Assembly: GCF_028752835.1 (NCBI RefSeq)
Contig: NZ_CP087952.1
Span: forward strand, 2,027,041-2,091,040
DNA length: 64,000 nt
Direction of reading: 5' to 3'
From: Desulfosarcina sp. BuS5
GTDB taxonomy: Bacteria > Desulfobacterota > Desulfobacteria > Desulfobacterales > BuS5
Positions 54,252 to 63,341 of this stretch are shown here, one piece after another. Numbering within the stretch: position 1 is the stretch's first letter; every line of letters begins with the position of its first letter. The notes under the pieces are model-generated. The model was not told the DNA's origin, ran no database searches, and was given only the letters and a program-made list of their open reading frames with translations. A program made the translations under genes and the position numbers.

Positions 54252-54356
54252 TATAGACCGTCACATAAATAATTTCACTGCGTTATCGGTCGTCGGAGTA
54301 TTATAATACGCCTTCCTCCCTCTGGCCTTGTGAAATTAATTATCTGACGGTCTATA
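54252..54356. repeat. 105-bp palindromic repeat, copy B
   Basis: Outer arms TATAGACCGTCA and TGACGGTCTATA are perfect complements; they differ from copy A at three adjacent positions on each side (TTT/AAA against CCG/CGG). The centre is nearly identical to 45049-45153. Lies between the MBL gene and the fusion helicase gene. Confidence 0.88.
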
Positions 54357-54380
54357 GCTCTTAAGAAAATTGTTTTTACT

Positions 54381-57300
54381 ATGAGCTATGAACTGAATAA
54401 AATTCTACGGGGCGGGGTTGCTCTGGATCTGGAAATCAACCCGTCCGATAACTCCCTTCTTAAAATAGGGGCGATTGATCTTTTGACCGGGGATAGAAGC
54501 CTCTGCTTTAAGGGAAGGTTCGACGAGGGCCGGGCTTTAAATTCTTTGGATCAATTCTGCTGTAATGCCCCGTTTCTCCTGGGGCACAACATAAGCCGTT
54601 ATGATGTTGTCTGGCTTAAAAAAAATCACCCCGATCTTAATCTTTTATCCATTCCATTAATCGATACCCTCTTTTTATCTCCCCTGGCTTTTCCACGAAA
54701 TCCATACCACCGGCTTGTAAAAGACTATAAAATCGTCAAAGAATCCGTCAATGATCCGGTTGCAGATGCAAAGGCCGCTTTCACACTCTTTATTGATCAG
54801 GTAGATGCCTTTAAAAATATGAAAAACAGTCTGGCCGGTTTTTACGGCTGGGCGCTTTCCCTCTATTTTCCTGATGATTTTTATGGGGTCCTGTTTCACA
54901 AAATAACCGGCGATCAAGCCACTTCCAGTTTGGAGGTGCGCAAGATATGGCTCGATTTAACTTTTGAGAAAGTTTGCCTTAAAAGGGCAGGGGAGGTGTT
55001 TGATCTTGCGGTGCATACTCCGAAATCGGCTGTATGTCTTGCTTATGCCCTGGCCTGGGTTCAGGTAGCCGGTGACAATTCGGTCTTGCCGCCCTGGATA
55101 AGGCACCAGTTTCCGTCAATTCCCGCTTTACTCGATTCTCTTCGAGCAACACCCTGCCTGCAGCAGGATTGCGTTTTTTGTAAAGAACATTATGACCTTA
55201 ACCTGAATTTAAAACGATTCCTCGGGTTTGACAATTTTTTGCCTGTAAAAAATGAATCTCCTTCAATGCAAAAGGTAATAGTGGAAGAGATCGTGCGGGG
55301 CGGGAGCTGTCTGGCGGTGCTGCCGACCGGCGCGGGCAAGTCTTTATGCTATCAGCTTCCGGGCCTGATGAAGGCCAGGCAGCGCAATCAGCTCGTTCTG
55401 ATTATATCTCCATTGCAGTCCTTGATGAAAGACCAGGTTGACGGGCTTAAAAAAAAGGGGATTATCAATGTCGGCACAATCAACGGGCTGCTCACCATGC
55501 TTGAAAGGAGCCGCACCCTGGAAGACGTCCGCATGGGCGACATAGATCTTCTCTGGCTGGCTCCTGAACAGTTGCGCAACACCATCGTCAAATCTGTTAT
55601 CAGGCAAAGGGAACTCGGCCTGGTGGTGATTGATGAGGCCCACTGCTTTTCAAAGTGGGGACATGATTTCAGGACCGATTATCTTTATATATCCCGTTTT
55701 CTGACTGAATATAATTCTTGCGGCGCTTCCAAAATTCCCCAGATAGTCTGTTTTACCGCAACCGCAAAAAAAGAGGTTATAGATGAAATCCGTACTTATT
55801 TTAAAGCTGAACTCGACCTGGAGCTTGTTATTTTCGAAGGCGGTCATGAGAGAACAAACCTGAATTATCAGGTGGAAAATGTCATCGACAGTGAAAAAGC
55901 CGAAATCATCCATAATATTTTATCGGATGTTTTCGGGGAAGGGGATGTTGACGGCGGTGGTATTATTTTCGCTTCCACCCGCGCCAGGGTGGAAGATTTC
56001 AGCCGAAGCCTGGGGGAAAAAGGATGGATAGTCGATTATTTCCACGGCGGCCGGACACCCGAAGAGAAGCGCATGGTGCAGGAAAGTTTTTTGGCTGGGG
56101 AACTCAAGGTTATAGCGGCTACCAACGCTTTCGGAATGGGGGTTGATAAGCCGGATATAAGGGTGGTGATTCATGCAGACATTCCCGGTTCCCTGGAAAA
56201 TTACCTCCAGGAGGCGGGCAGGGCAGGGCGTGACCGGAAACCTGCGACTTGCGTGCTCCTCTTTGATCCCGAGGACCTTGAGACCCAGTTTAAACTTAAT
56301 TCATTCAGCCGGCTTGAATGGCGTGATATCAGTGGTTTTCTTACGGGTTTAAAACATCTTGCTGCCAAAAATCCGGAAAAAAATCTGGTGCTTACAAGCG
56401 GTGAACTTTTAAGAACAGATGAAATTGATGAGCAGAACCTGACCGATATCTCCATGGATGAGCCGATGTATGACACCAAGGTAAAAACCGCCCTGGCCTG
56501 GCTCGAAAAAAGCGGCAAGGTGTTGAGAGGAGACAACCGGACCCAGGTTGTCCAGGGACAGGTAATGGTCGAAAACATGGCTCTGGCCAGGGAGAAAATA
56601 TCCGGACTCCGTTTATCCTCAAAAGAATCTGGAAACTGGCTCAGACTGTTGGAGGTTCTCTTTCAGAGTGATCGGAAAGAGCTGTTAAATACCGATAATC
56701 TGTCTCTGGTAACCGGCATTGAGCCTGAAAAACTGATTTCCGTCATACATTCCATGCGTGAAGCCGGAATCATTAATCATGATATCAACATGACAGCCTA
56801 TGTTCACAAAGGCGTTGCAGATGATTCCCTGAAACGTTTTCAGAAATATATGAGCATTGAGCAATCATTATTATCCATTATGGAAGAAGAACATCCTGAT
56901 ATGGATTCAGACAGCTTCTCGATTATAAGACCCGGCATGATCTGCAGGATCATGAATGAAGAAAAGGATATTAAGGCCCGGCCGGACAGGATTCTGCTGC
57001 TGCTGGAACTTATGAGCCAGGATAATCTTTTGCGCCGTACAAGAACAGGGGAGGATACCTACAAAATATTTTTCAAAGCAGACTGGCTGGCTATAAAAAA
57101 GGCGGTTCATACAAGAACGTCGGTCGGCATGGTTATTCTGCGGCATCTTCTGGCCAAACTTTCCGTGGAACTCCGGGGCCGGGATCTGCTGGTTTCGTTC
57201 CGAAGCGGCGAACTGAGCATGGCATTAAAAGATGATCTTTCCACCAGGCACCTGGACAAGACCGATGAGAAAATAAAGCAGGCTCTGCTGGCGCTGCATA

Positions 57301-59516
57301 CAATGCGCGCCATCTGTTTACAGAGCGGTTTGAGTGTATTCAGACCGGCCATGACGATACAAGTAACAGCGAACAAAAACGAAAGATTTACCAAAAACGA
57401 ATTCCTGCCCCTGGAAGAATTTCATAAGCAAAAAATCATCCAGGTACATATAATCGGCAGATACGCAGAATATGCGATGGAGACCGTCAAAAAGGCGTTG
57501 GCGTTTGTTACAAGTTATTTCTCAACCGGAAAAGACGCTTTTTTAAAAATTTATTTTGACAGAGAATTAAAATTTCTGGAAATGCCGACCACCCGGACAT
57601 CATTTAACAAAATAGTCACAGAACTTGATAGTCCTGTTCAGGAAAAAGCGGTTGCCTCGCCCCGTTATAAAAATCTGCTGATCGTGGCCGGTCCCGGTTC
57701 CGGCAAAACCCGTATTATCGTTCACAGGATAGCATATCTTATCCGTGTCAAAAGAGTTATGCCGCGGCATATTATGGCCCTGGCTTTTAACAGAAGCGCA
57801 GTGACCCAGCTTAAGCTGCGACTGAAAGAATTGATCGGCCGTGAAGCCGGTCCGGTGCGCATCCGGACCTATCACAGCCTGGCTCTCTCAATAACAGGCA
57901 GTTTAAAAGCGGTCCGAAATTCAGATAAAGATAATTCCGCCTTTTTCAGCGGTTTTCTTAAAGATGCGGTGGAGATTCTGTCGGAAGAATCGGGTCTGGA
58001 TCATGGAGCCCTGGGATGGAGAGATACCATCCTTTCAGGGCTCCGTTATATCCTGGTGGATGAATACCAGGATATCAACGAACTTGAGTATCGTTTTTTA
58101 TCAATTCTGGCCGGCCGGAATGAAAAAGATAGCGGCCGCCGGCCAAGTCTTGTGGCGGTCGGCGACGACGATCAGAACATCTATGCCTGGCAGGGATCGA
58201 ATGTAAAATTTATTCACGGCTTCCAAAAGGATTATGATGCCGAAATCGTCTATATGACGGAAAATTACCGATCTTCCGGGGCGATTATTGAAGCCTCCAA
58301 TGCTTTAATTTCAAACAATAAAGACCGGATGAAAACAACCCCCATAAAACCGTCTGCCAGGGCGGAGGAACCTGCTGCAGATGAAAAGGTTACGATCATC
58401 AAAAGCCCTGACCCGGTCTCAACCTTCCGGGCTGCCATAGAGCTGGCAGGAGATTTGCTGGCAGAAGATCTCCTGAAAACCGATAAATCGATAACACCTT
58501 CTCAAATATGTATCCTCTGCCGCACCAACAAAGAGCTCGACACAATTCAGATAATGGCCCGCAATATGTCCATCCCGGTAAAAAGCATTCGCCCGAGAAG
58601 GCTACCGCTTGTTTATACCAGGGAGTTCCTTTTGCTGCTGGATCTTCTGGGCTCCTGCCGGCAGCAGATCCTGAAGCCTGAAACATTAAACAGCCTTATA
58701 TGCGGGCTGATTCAGGATAGCGGTTTTTCCAAGAATAATATCTGGCTCGGGACTTTCAGATCTATCCTGGAGAATTATCTGGCTGAAATAGCAGGCGCAC
58801 GGCTGCCTGTGGGAAATTTTATTGATTATATTTATGATGCCGCCCGGGATCCCCGGCAGTTGATTCAGGCAGATGATAAAAAGATCCTGCTGGCCACCAT
58901 GCACATGGCCAAGGGGCTCGAATTTCCCGTGGTCATTATTGCCGGTCAGCCCCTTATGCCCCTTATAAAGAAGGGTCTGGAGGATGAAAGACGCCTTTAC
59001 TATGTTGCCATGACTCGTGCCATGCAGCGGCTTTTCTGCCTGTATAATGATGAAACCGATAACCCTTTTATCAATGAGATCACGGATTGCGGCCAGGTAA
59101 CCCGGAAAACAGTAAAACCGGTAATAACGGAAGACGACAAAAATTCATTAAACACTTTAATTTGGGAACTTGAACTTACTGATATTATAATATCTTTTCC
59201 TGCGTGGAAAAAAATTAAAAAAAAGTCCCAAATAATTTTGGCAGGACTTGAACCGGGTAACTCCAGCGGCTTGTTCATAAAAGAACATGACCATAACTAT
59301 ACAATCTACTGCCGGACTTTTCCCATAGCGCGACTTTCCGCCAAAGGCGCCGCAAGGTACGGAAAGCTTCTGTCGGAAGGAATGACAACAGAAAAGATCA
59401 TTTTTCTGGCTTCAATAAAATGGAGCGAGGAGATGGAATCAGACAACCAGGAGACCGCCAGCGAAAATAGAGGCCGATGGTTTACCGGCCTGTATCAGAT
59501 AGTGATGGGCAAATAG
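54381..59516 (+). CDS. Giant fusion helicase: DEDD-type exonuclease-like + RecQ + UvrD
   Basis: 1711 aa in one frame. The N-terminal ~150 residues look like a DnaQ-type 3'-5' exonuclease (ALDLEINP with D16/E18, LGHNISRYD, DPVADAKAAF). RecQ-type SF2 helicase: motif I TGAGKSLCYQLP at ~316-327, DEAH at 418-421, TSTRAR-like segment, AGRAGRD. A winged-helix-like middle follows. UvrD-type SF1 helicase: GPGSGKT at 1104-1110, DEYQD at 1227-1231, GDDDQNIYAWQG, then MHMAKGLEFPVVII and VAMTRAM. Combining 3'-5' helicases of two superfamilies with a nuclease suggests end processing or repair, possibly defence, since it precedes a restriction-like locus. No frameshift is seen. Confidence 0.9.
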   Translation: MSYELNKILRGGVALDLEINPSDNSLLKIGAIDLLTGDRSLCFKGRFDEGRALNSLDQFCCNAPFLLGHNISRYDVVWLKKNHPDLNLLSIPLIDTLFLSPLAFPRNPYHRLVKDYKIVKESVNDPVADAKAAFTLFIDQVDAFKNMKNSLAGFYGWALSLYFPDDFYGVLFHKITGDQATSSLEVRKIWLDLTFEKVCLKRAGEVFDLAVHTPKSAVCLAYALAWVQVAGDNSVLPPWIRHQFPSIPALLDSLRATPCLQQDCVFCKEHYDLNLNLKRFLGFDNFLPVKNESPSMQKVIVEEIVRGGSCLAVLPTGAGKSLCYQLPGLMKARQRNQLVLIISPLQSLMKDQVDGLKKKGIINVGTINGLLTMLERSRTLEDVRMGDIDLLWLAPEQLRNTIVKSVIRQRELGLVVIDEAHCFSKWGHDFRTDYLYISRFLTEYNSCGASKIPQIVCFTATAKKEVIDEIRTYFKAELDLELVIFEGGHERTNLNYQVENVIDSEKAEIIHNILSDVFGEGDVDGGGIIFASTRARVEDFSRSLGEKGWIVDYFHGGRTPEEKRMVQESFLAGELKVIAATNAFGMGVDKPDIRVVIHADIPGSLENYLQEAGRAGRDRKPATCVLLFDPEDLETQFKLNSFSRLEWRDISGFLTGLKHLAAKNPEKNLVLTSGELLRTDEIDEQNLTDISMDEPMYDTKVKTALAWLEKSGKVLRGDNRTQVVQGQVMVENMALAREKISGLRLSSKESGNWLRLLEVLFQSDRKELLNTDNLSLVTGIEPEKLISVIHSMREAGIINHDINMTAYVHKGVADDSLKRFQKYMSIEQSLLSIMEEEHPDMDSDSFSIIRPGMICRIMNEEKDIKARPDRILLLLELMSQDNLLRRTRTGEDTYKIFFKADWLAIKKAVHTRTSVGMVILRHLLAKLSVELRGRDLLVSFRSGELSMALKDDLSTRHLDKTDEKIKQALLALHTMRAICLQSGLSVFRPAMTIQVTANKNERFTKNEFLPLEEFHKQKIIQVHIIGRYAEYAMETVKKALAFVTSYFSTGKDAFLKIYFDRELKFLEMPTTRTSFNKIVTELDSPVQEKAVASPRYKNLLIVAGPGSGKTRIIVHRIAYLIRVKRVMPRHIMALAFNRSAVTQLKLRLKELIGREAGPVRIRTYHSLALSITGSLKAVRNSDKDNSAFFSGFLKDAVEILSEESGLDHGALGWRDTILSGLRYILVDEYQDINELEYRFLSILAGRNEKDSGRRPSLVAVGDDDQNIYAWQGSNVKFIHGFQKDYDAEIVYMTENYRSSGAIIEASNALISNNKDRMKTTPIKPSARAEEPAADEKVTIIKSPDPVSTFRAAIELAGDLLAEDLLKTDKSITPSQICILCRTNKELDTIQIMARNMSIPVKSIRPRRLPLVYTREFLLLLDLLGSCRQQILKPETLNSLICGLIQDSGFSKNNIWLGTFRSILENYLAEIAGARLPVGNFIDYIYDAARDPRQLIQADDKKILLATMHMAKGLEFPVVIIAGQPLMPLIKKGLEDERRLYYVAMTRAMQRLFCLYNDETDNPFINEITDCGQVTRKTVKPVITEDDKNSLNTLIWELELTDIIISFPAWKKIKKKSQIILAGLEPGNSSGLFIKEHDHNYTIYCRTFPIARLSAKGAARYGKLLSEGMTTEKIIFLASIKWSEEMESDNQETASENRGRWFTGLYQIVMGK

Positions 59517-59993
59517 TAATGGGCAGATAGTGATAGGCGCAAAGAAAATTTATAGGAACCGTGGGCATCCTTCATTAATACTCAAAAGTAGTTTACACTT
59601 TTAACGGTTCTCGCTTTATCGTTCCCACGCTCCAGCGTGGAAACGCATACCATGTGGGGTTCCCACGCTGGAGCATGGGAACCAGGCAATAAGCAATATC
59701 TAAAAAGTGTAAACTAAATTTGAAGGATGCCGAACCGTGCAAATCAAAACTTCTATCAGCCCTGAAAGGGCGTGAAATATATTTATTTTTCGGCATCTTA
59801 TCTTCAGGCCACATTTACATGTTCCTCATTTCGCACCAAATTTTATAAAATTGGCCTTGAAATAATTTTTAATAATAATGGAGACATACTTTGGGGCTTC
59901 CCATGGAATGAATATCGACAAATTGTTCCTTAACTGATAAAAAAATATCCGGATGATTTTTCGGTTTTATAGCATTGATGATAAGGAAAAAAT
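59517..59993. other. Intergenic region upstream of the PLD-SNF2 gene
   Basis: 477 bp. Holds the 168-bp miniature element (59564-59731) with its internal REP-like palindromes. The remaining ~250 bp shows no gene or clear promoter. Confidence 0.7.
59564..59731. mobile_element. Miniature inverted-repeat element (copy 2) with 8-bp target duplication
   Basis: 168 bp. Ends GGCATCCTTCA and TGAAGGATGCC with subterminal AGTTTACACTTTT/AAAAGTGTAAACT on both sides. Direct repeats GAACCGTG at 59556-59563 and 59732-59739. The interior carries two GTTCCCACGC-type palindromes (59620-59645, 59659-59684) and no gene. Confidence 0.85.
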
Positions 59994-62900
59994 ATGAACA
60001 GCATACCTTCTTCAATAAAAGATAATCATGCACGGGGTTGCATTGGAGATTTCCTGAAGCAGCAAATTAAAAAAGAAAGCCGCCTTTCTATTTTATCAGC
60101 ATATTTTACAATTTATGCATATCAGCACCTAAAGGATAATTTAGACAATATTGAAACACTTGATTTTTTATTTGGGGAACCGACTTTTATTAAAGCCATT
60201 GATCCTTTAAAAACAGATAAAAAAGAATTTAAAATCGAAGATAACAACCTTGTAATTCCACTTGAAAAAAGATTGCAGCAAAAGTCTGTAGCAAGAGAAT
60301 GCAGCGACTGGATAAAAAATAAAGTTAATATTAAATCAATGGTAAAGCCAAATTTCCTGCATGGCAAGATGTACCATATTATAAACAAAAACGGCGTTCA
60401 AAAGGCTATTCTTGGAAGCTCGAATTTTACGGTTAACGGCCTTGGTTTGGGAAAAAACTCAAACATTGAACTTAATATGGAAATAACTGATGATAGAGAC
60501 AGAAAAGACCTGTTTAACTGGTTTGAAGAGATCTGGAACGATGATACCGGTCTGGTGGAAGATGTAAAAGCTGAAGTGCTCAGCTATATTGAACAGCTTT
60601 ACGCGGATAATGATCCTGAATTTATTTATTTTAAGATGCTTTATCACCTGTTTGACAAGTTTTTGTCAGATCAAAAGCAGTGGGGCCTGTTAGATGAAAA
60701 AACAGGTTTTTTTGAAACAAAAGTTTGGGATATGCTTTATGAATTTCAAAAAGATGCTGTTAAAGGCGCAATCAATAAAATTATAAAACATAATGGGTGT
60801 GTGATTGCCGACAGTGTCGGACTTGGGAAAACATTTGAAGCCCTGGCGGTTATAAAATATTTCGAGCTGCTTAATAATAAGGTGCTTGTTTTATGCCCGA
60901 AAAAACTGAGCGATAACTGGACTATCTACCAGGCACAGAACAACAGCCTGTTAAACCCTCTGGTGGATGACAGGCTGGGATATACTGTTCTTTGTCATAC
61001 TGATTTGAGCAGGGAGTCAGGCCGTTCTATCAGCAATATTGATCTTGGAACAATAAACTGGGGCAATTATGACCTTGTTGTAATAGATGAATCCCATAAT
61101 TTCAGAAATAATACCAAGGGCAAGCGTGACGAAGACGGAAATATAATAAGGAAAAGCAGGTATGAAAAATTGATGGATGATATTATAAATTCCGGTGTCA
61201 ATACTAAAGTACTTCTGCTTTCGGCCACTCCGGTTAATAATAACCTGAAAGATTTAAGAAACCAGCTCTATTTTATTTCAGGCGGCAAGGATGATGCATT
61301 TTATGAAAACACAGGTGTAAAAAATATTGCCCGGACAATGAAAAACGCACAAACTGTATTTACGCATTGGGCCGACCCGAAAAAAAATTCAACCCGCAAT
61401 GTCAAAGAGTTGCTTGAGAGACTTGATTCCTCTTTTTTTAAAATTCTCGATGCGCTGACCATCGCCCGCTCCAGAAAGCATATCAAAACCTATTACCGCA
61501 ATGAAATGAAGCGGATCGGAGCATTTCCGAAAAGAGTGCCGGTAATTTCAAAAGCGCCGGATATTGATATTAAAAATGAGTTTCCGTCATATGACAGAAT
61601 AAATAAAGAGATAATGACATATAAGCTTTCTTTGTTTAATCCATCATTTTATGTAAAAGAGGACTGGAAAAGTCATTATGAGGCAAAAGCCGGAAAGGCG
61701 GTTGCCGCTTTTTCCCAGGAGGCAAGGGAAAATTTTTTGATTGGAATGATGAAAGTAAATTTTCTCAAAAGGCTTGAAAGCTCTATTGAATCTTTTGAAA
61801 TTTCCATGCAAAGAACAATAGAAAAAATTACCGATTTGGAAAATAAAATCAAAAACTATCAAAACGCAGCCCCGGGTTCATCAGAAATAGAGCCGCCTGA
61901 AATCTATGACGAAGATGATGAGGAGCTTAATGACGCCAACAGCATCGGCAAAAAATTGCTCTTTAACCTTGCTCATTTAAACCTGGCTTTATGGTTAAAA
62001 GATTTAAAAAGCGACAAAGACGCCCTGTCTCTTCTTAAAACAGCCGCCCAGGCAGTTACACCGGCAAGAGATAATAAACTTGCGGTATTAAAAGAGCTGA
62101 TAAACAGAAAAATAAAAAATCCGATTAATGAAAATAACAGAAAAATAATTATATTTACAGCATTTGCTGACACTGCAAATTATCTTTATAATAATCTTGA
62201 AAATTTTGCGGGTAAAGATTTAAACGTACATATTGCCCTTGTTGCCGGAAGCGGCGCAAATAAAACTACCCTTGGGAAAAGCAGGTTTGACCACATCATA
62301 ACCAATTTTTCTCCTGTCTCTAAAAACAGGGATAAAATCAAAGAGATGCCTCAAAATGAAGAGATAGATATTTTAATAGCCACGGATTGTATCTCCGAAG
62401 GGCAAAACCTGCAGGATTGCGACTATCTTGTTAATTATGACATCCACTGGAATCCGGTCAAGATAATCCAGCGCTTTGGGCGGATTGACAGACTGGGCAG
62501 TAAAAATAAAAAAATTCAGCTTGTAAATTTCTGGCCGACGGATGATCTGAATAATTATATTAATCTTAAAGACAGGGTTGAAGCAAGAATGGCGCTGGTT
62601 GATATTGCGGCAACCGGTGAAGAGAACCTTCTTGAAACAGATCAAATCCAGGAGTTAATCGAAGATGACTTGAAATTTAGAAACAGGCAATTGAAAAAAC
62701 TGCAAAAAGAGGTTCTTGATTTAGAAGATCTGGATGAAAATATTTCTCTAAGTGAATTTACCCTTGATGATTTCAGGATCGAACTTTCCAATTACATAGA
62801 AAATAACAGACAAAAACTTGAAAATGCGCCTTTTGGCCTTTATGCAATAGTTCCGGCGCCTGAAAACCGGCATGTCAATAATGCCGGTTTGTCGGATATA

Positions 62901-63332
62901 AGCGAGAGCACAAAAAAAATAATTAAACCCGGTGTTATCTATTGCCTTAAACAAAAAGGTAATACAGATGGAAATGAAGCTGTAAACCCCTTATCACCCT
63001 ATTTTCTGGTTTATGTCCGGGATGATGGCACTGTCCGTTTTAATTATACCCATGTTAAACAGATTCTTGAAATTTTCAGGCTTTTAAGTGCAGGAGTTGA
63101 TACGCCTTATGAAAAGTTGTGTGATGTTTTTAATAATGAAACTGATAATGGATCAAAAATGGAAAAATACAGCACATTATTAAAAATCGCTGTCAAAGAG
63201 ATTAATTCCGTATTTAAGAAAAAGGTAAATATAAAACTTACCCAAAGCAGAGGCGCCCTGCTTATTCCAAAAACAAAGCATGCCCGAACAAGCGAACATT
63301 TTGAGCTTATAACCTGGTTGATTATCAGGTAG
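59994..63332 (+). CDS. PLD-like nuclease domain fused to SNF2-type helicase
   Basis: 1112 aa. N-terminal phospholipase D-like domain: HGKMYHI with His123/Lys125 and AILGSSNFTVNG. SF2/SNF2 helicase: motif I DSVGLGKT at 273-280, motif II VIDESHNFRN, motif III LLSATPVNN, motif V DILIATDCISEGQNLQ and motif VI IIQRFGRIDRLGS. A charged insertion lies between the helicase lobes (~540-680). A C-terminal ~230-residue region is unrecognised. PLD-SNF2 proteins are found in restriction and anti-phage loci. It is followed 9 bp later by a methylase-type gene, supporting such a role. Confidence 0.9.
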   Translation: MNSIPSSIKDNHARGCIGDFLKQQIKKESRLSILSAYFTIYAYQHLKDNLDNIETLDFLFGEPTFIKAIDPLKTDKKEFKIEDNNLVIPLEKRLQQKSVARECSDWIKNKVNIKSMVKPNFLHGKMYHIINKNGVQKAILGSSNFTVNGLGLGKNSNIELNMEITDDRDRKDLFNWFEEIWNDDTGLVEDVKAEVLSYIEQLYADNDPEFIYFKMLYHLFDKFLSDQKQWGLLDEKTGFFETKVWDMLYEFQKDAVKGAINKIIKHNGCVIADSVGLGKTFEALAVIKYFELLNNKVLVLCPKKLSDNWTIYQAQNNSLLNPLVDDRLGYTVLCHTDLSRESGRSISNIDLGTINWGNYDLVVIDESHNFRNNTKGKRDEDGNIIRKSRYEKLMDDIINSGVNTKVLLLSATPVNNNLKDLRNQLYFISGGKDDAFYENTGVKNIARTMKNAQTVFTHWADPKKNSTRNVKELLERLDSSFFKILDALTIARSRKHIKTYYRNEMKRIGAFPKRVPVISKAPDIDIKNEFPSYDRINKEIMTYKLSLFNPSFYVKEDWKSHYEAKAGKAVAAFSQEARENFLIGMMKVNFLKRLESSIESFEISMQRTIEKITDLENKIKNYQNAAPGSSEIEPPEIYDEDDEELNDANSIGKKLLFNLAHLNLALWLKDLKSDKDALSLLKTAAQAVTPARDNKLAVLKELINRKIKNPINENNRKIIIFTAFADTANYLYNNLENFAGKDLNVHIALVAGSGANKTTLGKSRFDHIITNFSPVSKNRDKIKEMPQNEEIDILIATDCISEGQNLQDCDYLVNYDIHWNPVKIIQRFGRIDRLGSKNKKIQLVNFWPTDDLNNYINLKDRVEARMALVDIAATGEENLLETDQIQELIEDDLKFRNRQLKKLQKEVLDLEDLDENISLSEFTLDDFRIELSNYIENNRQKLENAPFGLYAIVPAPENRHVNNAGLSDISESTKKIIKPGVIYCLKQKGNTDGNEAVNPLSPYFLVYVRDDGTVRFNYTHVKQILEIFRLLSAGVDTPYEKLCDVFNNETDNGSKMEKYSTLLKIAVKEINSVFKKKVNIKLTQSRGALLIPKTKHARTSEHFELITWLIIR

Positions 63333-63341
63333 GAAATGGAA

